From: an uncultured Opitutia bacterium
Lineage (GTDB): Bacteria > Verrucomicrobiota > Verrucomicrobiia > Opitutales > UBA953
DNA length: 20,319 nucleotides
Assembly (NCBI GenBank): GCA_937874455.1
Contig: CALNBE010000325.1
Span: forward strand, 1-20,319
Direction of reading: 5' to 3'
The position numbers and the translations under genes were made by a program. Below, in pieces: positions 14,052 to 20,319 of this stretch (position 1 is the stretch's first letter; every line of letters starts with the position of its first letter). The notes beneath the pieces were generated by a model. It was not told the DNA's origin and did not search any database. It saw only the letters and a program-made list of their open reading frames with translations.

Positions 14052-14378
14052 TTTAGGTTTTTACTTTTGTGATTAACTGGCTTTTCGCCGGAGTAAAATC
14101 AATTATCAAGAAAGAGACTACCTCGATAGCGATGAAATGGCAAATGTTAAAAAAACTTATCTCACAAGATTCTTCCTTGAGGATTCCTTTTTTTTATGAA
14201 AGAAATATTTTGTTGTTGTTTTGATTTAACAATTAATTTGAACAAAAATTTCAATGTCAATTTTGATATTTTAATTTCTAAAATTCCTCGGTCTCACCAA
14301 ACAGCGGCCACATTCCCATTGATAAACCCCTAATTTTGCATTTTTCTCCCACTTTTCCTTAAAAATTTCAATTTTCTC
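14052..14378. other. AT-rich 327-base gap between divergent GntR and gpmI genes
   Basis: This is the longest noncoding stretch in the window and by far the most AT-rich. It must hold the promoters of both the regulator and gpmI. So many -10-like and -35-like strings are present that I cannot choose among them. TTGTT-TTGATTT-AACAA (about 14216-14232) is a short dyad that could bind the GntR protein; no canonical FadR-type site is visible. No copy of the dispersed motif occurs here. I see no RNA gene or small reading frame worth calling. Confidence 0.6.
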
Positions 14379-15947
14379 ATGAAACCCGTAGTTCTCATCA
14401 TTCGCGACGGTTGGGGCGAAAACCACAACCATGCCCACGATAAATTCAACGCAGTCAAACTGGCCAACCTGCCCGTTTCCCGCCGTATCAGCAAGGAATG
14501 GCCGCGCACCGAAATCGCCGCCTGTGGCTTGGATGTTGGACTGCCGGCCGGCATCATGGGCAATTCCGAGGTCGGTCACCAAAACATCGGTGCCGGTCGC
14601 ATCGTGGACCAGGAAATCGTCCGCATCGACAAGGGGCTCTCCGATCCCAATTTCAAAAACAACCCGACCTTCCGCGCTGCAATCGACAATGTGAAAAAAA
14701 CCGGGGGCAAGCTCCACTTCTTCGGTCTCGCTTCCGCCGCCGGCGTCCACTCCACCCTGCCGCATCTTTATTCCCTGCTGCAGCTCACCAAAAACGAGGG
14801 GCTCGAAAAAGTTTTCGTCCACGCTTTCATGGATGGCCGCGACAGCCCGCCCACCAGCGGCAAGGGCTTCATTCGGGAAATCGAACAACAGATGCAGTCC
14901 ATCGGCGTCGGCAAAATCGCCAGCGTCGCCGGTCGCTTCTGGGCCATGGACCGCGACAACCGCTGGGAGCGCGTGGAAAAAGCCTACAACGCCCTCACCG
15001 GCGGCGAGGCACTGGAAGCAGTTTCCGCTGAGGCCGCCGTCCAAGCCTACTACGACAAACCGCTCGACGCCTCCCGCCACGGCGACGAATTTGTTCTGCC
15101 GACCCGCGTCGTCACCGCCCCCGGCCAGCCGGTGGCCCTCATAGAGGACGGCGACAGTGTGATCTTCTTCAACTTCCGCGGCGACCGCCCGCGCGAAATC
15201 ACCCGCGCCTTCATCGATCCCGAATTCTCCGGCTTCGCCCGCCCCAAGCTGCTTCAGCTTTTCTACGCGACGATGACCGAATACCAAAAAGGCCTCTGCC
15301 CGAACGTGCTTTTCCACAAGCCGCCGAAAATGGTCAACATCCTCGGCGACTGGGTCGCGCAAAAGGGCATCGCCCAATTCCGCACCGCCGAGACGGAAAA
15401 ATACCCGCACGTCACCTTTTTCTTCAACGACTATCGCGAAGAGCCCTTCCCCGGTGAAGACCGCGAGGTCGTGCCCAGCCCAAAAGATGTCGCCACCTAC
15501 GACCTCAAGCCGGAAATGAGCAGCGTGGGCGTCACCGCCGTTGCCAAAAAAGCCATCCTCAGCGGCAAATACGGCTTGATCGTCATCAACTACGCCAACG
15601 CCGACATGGTGGGCCACACCGGCTCGTTGGAAGCAGCGGAAAAAGCCTGTGAAGCGGTGGACAAGGGACTCGGAGAACTGCTCGCCGCCATTGACCAAGT
15701 CGGAGGGAAAGCCCTCGTTTGCGCCGACCACGGAAATTCCGACCAGATGTGGGAACCAGAAGCTCATTCCGCCCACACCCGCCACACGCTCAATCCCGTT
15801 GAAGTCGTTATCTACGGCGAGGGCTGCAAAGGAAAACACCTGCGCCAAACCGATGGCCGCTTGGCCGATATCGCGCCGACTCTGCTCGACCTGATGAGCC
15901 TGCCCAAGCCCGCGGAAATGACCGGGAAGTCCCTCATCGAGAGCTAA
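14379..15947 (+). CDS. gpmI: 2,3-bisphosphoglycerate-independent phosphoglycerate mutase
   Basis: Interconverts 3- and 2-phosphoglycerate in glycolysis using two Mn ions and a phosphoserine intermediate; cytoplasmic. 522 residues, the normal length. Visible: IIRDGWGEN with metal ligand D10, GIMGNSEVGHQNIGAGR with catalytic S63, HAFMDGRDSPP, FNFRGDRPREIT, NYANADMVGHTG and CADHGNSDQM for the second metal site, and AHTRHTLNPVEVV. All catalytic elements are present. The second residue pair before D10 is IR instead of the usual LD context, a minor difference. The ATG at 14379 has no Shine-Dalgarno and follows AT-rich DNA. The gene ends in a hairpin terminator 22 bases after the stop, so it is transcribed separately from pflB. 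Confidence 0.96.
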   Translation: MKPVVLIIRDGWGENHNHAHDKFNAVKLANLPVSRRISKEWPRTEIAACGLDVGLPAGIMGNSEVGHQNIGAGRIVDQEIVRIDKGLSDPNFKNNPTFRAAIDNVKKTGGKLHFFGLASAAGVHSTLPHLYSLLQLTKNEGLEKVFVHAFMDGRDSPPTSGKGFIREIEQQMQSIGVGKIASVAGRFWAMDRDNRWERVEKAYNALTGGEALEAVSAEAAVQAYYDKPLDASRHGDEFVLPTRVVTAPGQPVALIEDGDSVIFFNFRGDRPREITRAFIDPEFSGFARPKLLQLFYATMTEYQKGLCPNVLFHKPPKMVNILGDWVAQKGIAQFRTAETEKYPHVTFFFNDYREEPFPGEDREVVPSPKDVATYDLKPEMSSVGVTAVAKKAILSGKYGLIVINYANADMVGHTGSLEAAEKACEAVDKGLGELLAAIDQVGGKALVCADHGNSDQMWEPEAHSAHTRHTLNPVEVVIYGEGCKGKHLRQTDGRLADIAPTLLDLMSLPKPAEMTGKSLIES

Positions 15948-15968
15948 TTAATCAACATATCTCACTTC

Positions 15969-16005
15969 AAGAGAGCTTCTTGCGATGCAGGTGGCTCTCT
16001 TTTTT
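15969..16005 (+). terminator. Rho-independent terminator after gpmI
   Basis: AAGAGAGC (15969-15976) pairs with GCTCTCTT (15994-16001) around a 17-base loop and runs into a T tract to 16005. It lies 22 bases after the gpmI stop and isolates gpmI from pflB. Confidence 0.82.
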
Positions 16006-16026
16006 ATGCCCGGCTCTGATCGGAAA

Positions 16027-16087
16027 ATTAGGCAAGCTAATCCCAAATTCAAGAAGTTAACTTATCTTCATCCTTTGATAATATCAA
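16027..16087 (+). promoter_or_regulatory. Three dyads in the pflB leader (candidate operators and promoter)
   Basis: Within 61 bases lie ATTAG-GCAAG-CTAAT (16027-16041), the perfect palindrome AAGTTAACTT (16054-16063) and the perfect 13-base dyad TTGATAATATCAA (16075-16087). The last one looks like two FNR/CRP-type half sites TTGAT/ATCAA, but with three central bases instead of FNR's four, and it contains GATAAT, a good -10-like hexamer at 16077-16082. No strong -35 is visible at the usual distance. A regulator bound here could respond to oxygen or redox state; which one is unknown. Confidence 0.5.
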
Positions 16088-16124
16088 GTTGCCTTTCGCA
16101 ATTCGTGAGATTTGTTCTCAAAAC

Positions 16125-18386
16125 GTGAACACCACTACGTCTCCTTCCCATTCCTCCGCCCCTGCTGCGGATTCTGTGCGCGCCGGTTTTTCCTCCGGGC
16201 CTTGGACAGAGAAAATCGACGTTTACGACTTCCTCGTCCGCAACATTTCCCCCTACGCGGGCGAGGCCGATTTCCTTTCCGGTCCTAGCAAAAACACCGC
16301 CTACCTTTGGGAATTGGCCAAAAAAGCCCTCAAGGAGGAACGCGACAACCAAGGCTGCCGCGCCATCGACCCCGCAACCATTTCCACCATTACCAGCCAC
16401 AGCCCGGGCTACCTCGACCAGGCCCGCGAGGTGATCGTGGGACTCCAGACAGATGAGCCGCTCAAGCGCTCCATCAAGCCTTTCGGCGGGGTCAACGTGG
16501 TCCGCAACGCCCTCAAGGAGCGCGGTCTCGAATTGCCAGCGAACGTCACCGAAATCTTTCAGTACGCCACAAGCCACAACGACGCGGTTTTCGCCGCCTA
16601 CGATGCCGAGGTCCGCGCCTTCCGCTCCAAGCACATTCTCACCGGCCTCCCCGACAACTACGCCCGCGGGCGCATCATCGGCGACTACCGCCGCCTCGCT
16701 CTCTACGGCACCGCCCGCTTGATCGCGGAGAAAAAGGCCGACTTCGCCAAACTCGACGCCGACTCCATGAGCGATCACCTGATCCGTCTGCGCGAGGAGG
16801 TCAGCCAGCAAATCAGCGCGCTCAAGGAAATCGAAAAAATGGCCGCCGCCTACGGTTGCGACATTTCCCTCCCGGCGCAAAACGCCCGCGAGGCGGTCCA
16901 GTGGGTTTACTTCGGTTATCTCGCCGCCGTCAAGGAACAGGACGGCGCCGCCATGTCCCTCGGCAATGTCTCCTCCTTCCTCGACATTTTCATCGAGCGC
17001 GATCTGCGCAACGGCACCCTCACCGAGGCGCAGGCCCAGGAAATCATCGACCAGTTCGTCATGAAACTTCGCCTGGTCCGCCACCTCCGTCCCGCCGCCT
17101 ACGACGAAATTTTCGGCGGCGACCCGACTTGGGTCACGGAATCCATCGGCGGCCAGCTCCACGACGGGCGCACCAAAGTCACCAAGACTTCCTTCCGCTT
17201 CCTCCAGACACTTTACAATCTCGGCGCCTCGCCCGAGCCCAACCTCACCGTGCTCTGGTCGCAAAACCTGCCCGACGGTTTTAAAAAATTCTGCGCCCAA
17301 GTCTCCATCGACACCTCTTCCGTCCAGTATGAAAACGACGACTTGATGCGGCGCGTCCGCGGCACCGACGACTACGGGATCGCCTGCTGCGTTTCCCATC
17401 AGGCCATCGGCAAGGCCATCCAGCACTTCGGCGCCCGCGCCAATCTGCCCAAGGCCCTCCTTCTCGCCCTCAACGCGGGCCGCGAGGAAATCGACGGCAC
17501 CCAGGTGCAGGGGCTGACCGCAGGCCCGCTCCAGTTCGACGCGGTGATGGAAAACTTCAAAAAATCCCTCCGCGAGCTGGCCCGCGTTTACGCCAAAGCC
17601 ATGTTCATCATCCACTCGATGCATGACAAATATTACTACGAAAAGGCTCAGATGGCGCTGCTCGACACCGACCCGCACATCGACATCGCCTACGGTGCAG
17701 CGGGCATTTCCATCATCGCCGATTCCCTCTCCGCCATCAAATACGCCAAGGTCACTCCCGTCCGCAACGAACAGGGCATCGCCACCGGCTTCACCATCGA
17801 GGGCGACTTCCCCAAATACGGCAACGACGACGACCGCGTCGATCACCTCGCCCAGGAAATCGCCCACTGCTTCATCACCGAACTGCGCCGCCATCGCGCC
17901 TACAAGGAGGCCAAACCGACCCTTTCCCTTCTCACCATCACGTCCAATGTGATGTATGGGAAAAACACCGGAGCCACGCCCGACGGCCGCGCCGCTGGCG
18001 AGCCTTTCGCCCCCGGGGCCAACCCGATGCACGGGCGCGATTCCCATGGCGCGATTGCTTCGCTCAACTCCGTCGCCAAACTCAACTACCACGATGCCGA
18101 GGACGGAATTTCCAACACCTTCTCCATCGTGCCCAAGGCGCTCGGAGCCACCCGTGGCGACCAGATCGACAACTTGGTCGGCATGATGGACGGCTACTTC
18201 GCCAACAACGCCCACCATCTCAATGTCAACGTGCTCAACCGCGACACCCTGATGGACGCCTACCAAAATCCGGAAAACTACCCGCAACTCACCATCCGGG
18301 TCTCCGGCTACGCGGTCAACTTCACCCGCCTCTCCAAGGCGCATCAAATGGAGGTCATCACCCGCACCTTCCACGAGGCGATGTAA
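16125..18386 (+). CDS. pflB: Formate C-acetyltransferase (pyruvate formate-lyase)
   Basis: Converts pyruvate and CoA to acetyl-CoA and formate by glycyl-radical chemistry in anaerobic metabolism. Numbered from a GTG at 16125 (753 residues; E. coli enzyme about 760). The active-site cysteine pair is C421-C422 in YGIACCVSH, which separates true PFLs from diol dehydratases and decarboxylases, and the radical glycine is G728 in RVSGYAVNF near the C-terminus. STITSHSPGYLD, LTGLPDNYARGR, DPTWVTESIGG and TITSNVMYGKNTG match PFL cores. No ATG exists near the start: the choices are this GTG or a TTG at 16089. The family homology begins near residue 22, so GTG is preferred. It is followed by a terminator-like hairpin and then its activase. 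The leader holds three dyads (see 16027-16087). Confidence 0.95.
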   Translation: MNTTTSPSHSSAPAADSVRAGFSSGPWTEKIDVYDFLVRNISPYAGEADFLSGPSKNTAYLWELAKKALKEERDNQGCRAIDPATISTITSHSPGYLDQAREVIVGLQTDEPLKRSIKPFGGVNVVRNALKERGLELPANVTEIFQYATSHNDAVFAAYDAEVRAFRSKHILTGLPDNYARGRIIGDYRRLALYGTARLIAEKKADFAKLDADSMSDHLIRLREEVSQQISALKEIEKMAAAYGCDISLPAQNAREAVQWVYFGYLAAVKEQDGAAMSLGNVSSFLDIFIERDLRNGTLTEAQAQEIIDQFVMKLRLVRHLRPAAYDEIFGGDPTWVTESIGGQLHDGRTKVTKTSFRFLQTLYNLGASPEPNLTVLWSQNLPDGFKKFCAQVSIDTSSVQYENDDLMRRVRGTDDYGIACCVSHQAIGKAIQHFGARANLPKALLLALNAGREEIDGTQVQGLTAGPLQFDAVMENFKKSLRELARVYAKAMFIIHSMHDKYYYEKAQMALLDTDPHIDIAYGAAGISIIADSLSAIKYAKVTPVRNEQGIATGFTIEGDFPKYGNDDDRVDHLAQEIAHCFITELRRHRAYKEAKPTLSLLTITSNVMYGKNTGATPDGRAAGEPFAPGANPMHGRDSHGAIASLNSVAKLNYHDAEDGISNTFSIVPKALGATRGDQIDNLVGMMDGYFANNAHHLNVNVLNRDTLMDAYQNPENYPQLTIRVSGYAVNFTRLSKAHQMEVITRTFHEAM

Positions 18387-18403
18387 AACACCGTTTTCCT
18401 CCG

Positions 18404-18444
18404 AGGACGAATGGGACGCCCAAAACGTTTCATTCGTCCTTTTT
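18404..18444 (+). terminator. Hairpin terminator/attenuator between pflB and pflA
   Basis: A perfect 10-bp stem, AGGACGAATG (18404-18413) with CATTCGTCCT (18431-18440), around a 17-base loop and followed by T to 18444. It sits 17 bases after the pflB stop. Partial termination here would give more pflB than pflA transcript, which suits an enzyme and its catalytic activator. Confidence 0.8.
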
Positions 18445-18481
18445 CTTGCCCAAATTTCCCTTCCCGTTTCAGCATCGTCGC

Positions 18482-19213
18482 ATGACGCAACTGCGTATCC
18501 ATTCCATCGAAACCCTCGGCGCCAACGACGGGCCGGGGCTTCGCATGGTGGTCTTCACCCAAGGTTGCCTGATGCGCTGCGTCTATTGCCACAACCCCGA
18601 CACACTCGACCCGCAGGGCGGCCAGTTGGTGGAAATCGACGAGCTGGTGCAACGCGCCCTCCGGCAAAAAAATTACTTCGGCAAAAACGGCGGCGTCACC
18701 GTCTCCGGCGGCGAACCTTCCCTCCACCGCGTGGTGCTCGCCGAATTTTTCCGCCGTCTCCACGCCCACGGCATCCATACTTGCCTCGACACCAACGGAC
18801 TGTTCCTCGACGACGAACTGCGCGCGCTCTACGCCGAAACCGACTTGGTGCTTCTCGACATCAAACACATCGACGACGAACACCACCGCCGCCTCACCGG
18901 CGTCTCCAACGCCACGCCGCTCGCCGTGGCCGACTTCCGCGAGCGCTCCGGCCAACCAATGTGGCTGCGCTACGTGCTGGTGCCGGGTTGGAGCGACCAG
19001 CCGGAATTCTTGGAAAAATGGGCCCGTCACTTCGCCGCCTTCCGCATGGTCGAGCGCGTCGAAATCCTGCCCTACCATTCCCTCGGAGCCCATAAATGGC
19101 GGCACCTCGGCCTTTCCTATGCGCTGGAGGGCATTTCCCCGCCCTCCGCCGCCGCCAAACAACAGGCTCTCGACATTTTTTCCCGCCACCTGCCCAAGGT
19201 AATCCTGCGCTGA
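18482..19213 (+). CDS. pflA: Pyruvate formate-lyase activating enzyme (radical SAM)
   Basis: Generates the glycyl radical on PflB by reductive cleavage of S-adenosylmethionine at a 4Fe-4S cluster. 243 residues, almost the size of the E. coli activase. The N-terminus is typical (MTQLRIHSIETLGANDGPGLR), followed by the cluster motif CLMRCVYC (C-x3-C-x2-C, about residues 30-37) and HNPDT, then VTVSGGEPSLH for SAM binding and a C-terminal ILPYHSLGAHKW. It lacks the extra ferredoxin-like cluster insert found in activases of other glycyl-radical enzymes, which supports PFL as its target. It sits 95 bases after pflB; the gap contains a stable hairpin with a T run, so its level may be set by read-through. 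I chose the ATG at 18482 over an upstream TTG at 18446. Confidence 0.95.
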   Translation: MTQLRIHSIETLGANDGPGLRMVVFTQGCLMRCVYCHNPDTLDPQGGQLVEIDELVQRALRQKNYFGKNGGVTVSGGEPSLHRVVLAEFFRRLHAHGIHTCLDTNGLFLDDELRALYAETDLVLLDIKHIDDEHHRRLTGVSNATPLAVADFRERSGQPMWLRYVLVPGWSDQPEFLEKWARHFAAFRMVERVEILPYHSLGAHKWRHLGLSYALEGISPPSAAAKQQALDIFSRHLPKVILR

Positions 19214-19260
19214 TTTTCGTTGCGCAATCGGCACACTATTGCACTCCCAAACGCCTGATT

Positions 19261-19276
19261 TTTGTTTGGAAACAAA
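19261..19276 (+). promoter_or_regulatory. Inverted repeat just before the LtaS-like start codon
   Basis: TTTGTTT-GG-AAACAAA is a perfect 7-bp dyad with two central bases; the ATG follows after one base (19278). It occupies the place of a ribosome binding site, so it may be a protein operator or a small translational hairpin. An 8-base palindrome TTGCGCAA lies upstream at 19220-19227. Confidence 0.4.
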
Positions 19277-19277
19277 T

Positions 19278-20319
19278 ATGTCGCAGCCGTGCTCCCAGTC
19301 CGCAACTTCTGAAAAATCCGCCTCCGGCGGCGGCCGCCGCCTGCCCGGTCTCCTGCTCCACTCCCGCCACGGCGGCGTGCTCCTCTTCAGCGCCCTTTTC
19401 ATTCTCGTTTCCCAAATCATCCGCCTCGGCCTTTTCCTCCGCAGCTGGGACACCTTGAGCTGGGATTGGACTCTGCCCGCGAGTTTCCTCATCGGCCTCG
19501 GCTTCGACTGCCTGATGGCGATGTTCTTTTCCCTGCCCCTTGCTTTGCTCCTCGCGCTCGTCCCGGCCCGCTGGTTTTCCCTCCGCTGGTTTCGCAGCAC
19601 CATCCACACGTTTTTTATCCTCGCGCTGGCGTTGATGATCTTCGGCGCCATCGCCGAATGGGTTTTCTGGAACGAGTTTTTTGTCCGCTTCAATTTCATC
19701 GCCGTCGATTACCTCGCCTACACCCGCGAGATCGTCGGGAACGTCTGGCAAACCTTCAACCTGCCCGTCCTCGCCCTCGCTCTCTTCGCCACCACCGGCC
19801 TGATCTACGCGCTGTTTCTTTCCACTGGCTTCATGCGCCGCTGGCTTTCCTCCGCGGCCTCCACCGAGCGCGGACGCTGGCTGGGACTCGTCCTGGTGCT
19901 GCTGCCCAACTCCATTCTCGCCAGCCTGCCCTTGCTCGTCGGCACCATTTCCTCCGCGTCCGCTCCCGCCGCCGAGGAGGAACCGCTGGAAAAAATCTCC
20001 CAAGGGCTGCGCCACTTCGCCGCCGTGGCTCCCGATTTTGAAAACGCCTACAATATCGAGCTGGCCAAAAACGGCGAGTTTTCCCTGCTCGCCGCCTACC
20101 TGAGCAACGATCTCGACTATCCCAGTTCCTACCCGCTGCTGCCGCGCGACACAGCCTTCGCCCGCCTCCGCGAACTGCTCGCCCAGGACAACACCACTTT
20201 CCTTTCCGACGATGTCACCGACATCACCCGGCGCGTTTCCTCCGCCGCGCCCGAGCGCCGGCTCAACGTCATCCACATCACTGTCGAAAGCCTCGGCGCC
20301 GACAATCTTCCCGCCTATC
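19278..20319 (+). CDS. LtaS-like membrane phosphoglycerol transferase/sulfatase (3' end missing)
   Basis: The first 347 residues are in the window; the gene runs off the right edge. After a short polar start come about five membrane helices (about 33-230), then an extracytoplasmic part. EWVFWNEFFVRFNFIAVDYL followed by YTREIVGNVWQTFNLP is a characteristic stretch of the lipoteichoic-acid-synthase/MdoB group, and NVIHITVESLGAD near the visible end is the start of the sulfatase-fold domain with the first metal ligand (E of VES). The nucleophilic Thr lies beyond the window. In Gram-negative-type cells such proteins modify periplasmic glucans or other envelope polymers with glycerol phosphate; which polymer is unknown. 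Four motif copies fall in this part. A 7-bp inverted repeat sits just before the ATG. Confidence 0.88.
   Translation, partial: MSQPCSQSATSEKSASGGGRRLPGLLLHSRHGGVLLFSALFILVSQIIRLGLFLRSWDTLSWDWTLPASFLIGLGFDCLMAMFFSLPLALLLALVPARWFSLRWFRSTIHTFFILALALMIFGAIAEWVFWNEFFVRFNFIAVDYLAYTREIVGNVWQTFNLPVLALALFATTGLIYALFLSTGFMRRWLSSAASTERGRWLGLVLVLLPNSILASLPLLVGTISSASAPAAEEEPLEKISQGLRHFAAVAPDFENAYNIELAKNGEFSLLAAYLSNDLDYPSSYPLLPRDTAFARLRELLAQDNTTFLSDDVTDITRRVSSAAPERRLNVIHITVESLGADNLPAY

Larger units (their letters stand above)
106..20245. repeat. Dispersed short motif family TTTCCTCCGCG / TTTCCTTTGCG (all copies)
   Basis: Positions counted by eye. Core TTCCTCCGC, forward: 125, 1387, 1941, 3590, 4760, 5842, 6475, 6676, 6958, 6973, 8847, 9461, 11497, 11629, 13108, 16151, 19434, 19847, 19949, 20237. 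Its complement GCGGAGGAA: 2719, 7010, 8300, 10682, 11750, 12176, 12992. Sister core TTCCTTTGC, forward: 2908, 6070, 9091, 11512; complement GCAAAGGAA: 106, 1262, 1376, 1980, 10744, 11825, 15826. Each number is the first base of a 9-mer. Intermediates TTCCTTCGC occur at 8367 and 13409. Flanks extend the consensus to about AWTTTCCTCCGCG. Thirteen of the 38 copies are in noncoding DNA, which is only about 9% of the window. I see no length periodicity or CRISPR-like spacing overall. Confidence 0.85.

Noticed and set aside
14154..16067. Shared AACTTATCT upstream of gpmI and upstream of pflB as a common operator
   Set aside because: Nine bases in AT-rich DNA, without dyad symmetry, can easily recur by chance; no third copy was seen.
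16075..16087. A standard FNR box upstream of pflB
   Set aside because: The half sites are right, but the spacing is three bases instead of four, and no FNR-type gene is in the window. I kept it only as an unassigned dyad.
16089..16124. Starting pflB at the TTG at 16089
   Set aside because: It would place the start directly after the TTGATAATATCAA dyad and its -10-like hexamer, leaving almost no leader, and adds 12 residues without homology to PFL. Not fully excluded.
16068..18374. A 768-codon open frame antisense to pflB
   Set aside because: Codon bias of the GC-rich pflB gene keeps the opposite strand open. The predicted protein is a Gly/Val/Asp/Glu-rich repeat-like sequence without recognisable domains.
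106..20245. Reading the GGAGGAAA strand of the motif as a set of Shine-Dalgarno sequences
   Set aside because: I found no start codon at the proper distance downstream of any GGAGGAAA copy; most copies are inside genes, and those before starts are in the opposite orientation.
106..20245. CRISPR array or tandem repeat
   Set aside because: Copies are irregularly spaced by hundreds of bases, lack unique spacers of constant length, and no cas genes are present.
18344..20276. Open frames antisense to pflA and the LtaS-like gene
   Set aside because: Same shadow effect; the products are Arg- or Gly/Glu-rich and show no family motifs, while the plus strand has well-recognised proteins.

Overview
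The window is about 60% GC and reads as a normal, gene-dense bacterial chromosome segment (roughly 91% coding by my count). I see no rRNA, tRNA, CRISPR array, transposase or phage gene. The content fits a Gram-negative-type, fermentative bacterium: a DsbD/ScsB-like envelope thiol transporter, pyruvate formate-lyase with its activase, PTS enzyme I, a secreted GH5 glycosidase, an ECF sigma/anti-sigma pair and an LtaS-like sulfatase. My best guess is Verrucomicrobiota (Opitutae-like). That is inferred from style and content, not from any marker gene.

Layout. 1-1936 (+): trpB and a small anchored NTF2-like protein, separated by only 24 bases. 2170-2856 (+): a multi-pass membrane protein in somewhat AT-richer DNA. 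2918-5982 (-): ECF sigma factor, anti-sigma factor (overlapping by ATGA) and PTS enzyme I. 6149-8260 (+): DsbD-like protein, divergent from the sigma factor. 8317-9399 (-): FAD-dependent oxidoreductase, divergent from a CPA2-type antiporter (9529-10650, +). 10658-14051 (-): inositol-monophosphatase-family enzyme, GH5 glycosidase and a GntR/FadR regulator, with a clear terminator after the regulator. 14379-19213 (+): gpmI, pflB and pflA, an anaerobic glycolysis/fermentation block with hairpin terminators after gpmI and after pflB. 19278-end (+): the start of an LtaS-like phosphoglycerol transferase, cut by the window edge.

The most striking signal is not a gene. A short sequence, TTTCCTCCGCG, and its sister TTTCCTTTGCG occur again and again on both strands. 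By eye I count 27 exact copies of the core TTCCTCCGC and 11 of TTCCTTTGC, where well under one of each would be expected by chance. Copies sit at most gene junctions and inside genes in several reading frames (coding SSA, AEE, FLR, RGG, AKE and others), so the constraint is on DNA, not protein. They concentrate in gaps, linkers and poorly constrained protein segments and are nearly absent from the 6.3-kb block holding the GntR regulator, gpmI, pflB and pflA. Some form near-palindromes or pairs spaced exactly 15 bp. This looks like a genome-wide dispersed signal (uptake-sequence-like, a chromosome-organising protein site, or a spreading mini-repeat); its role cannot be decided from this window.
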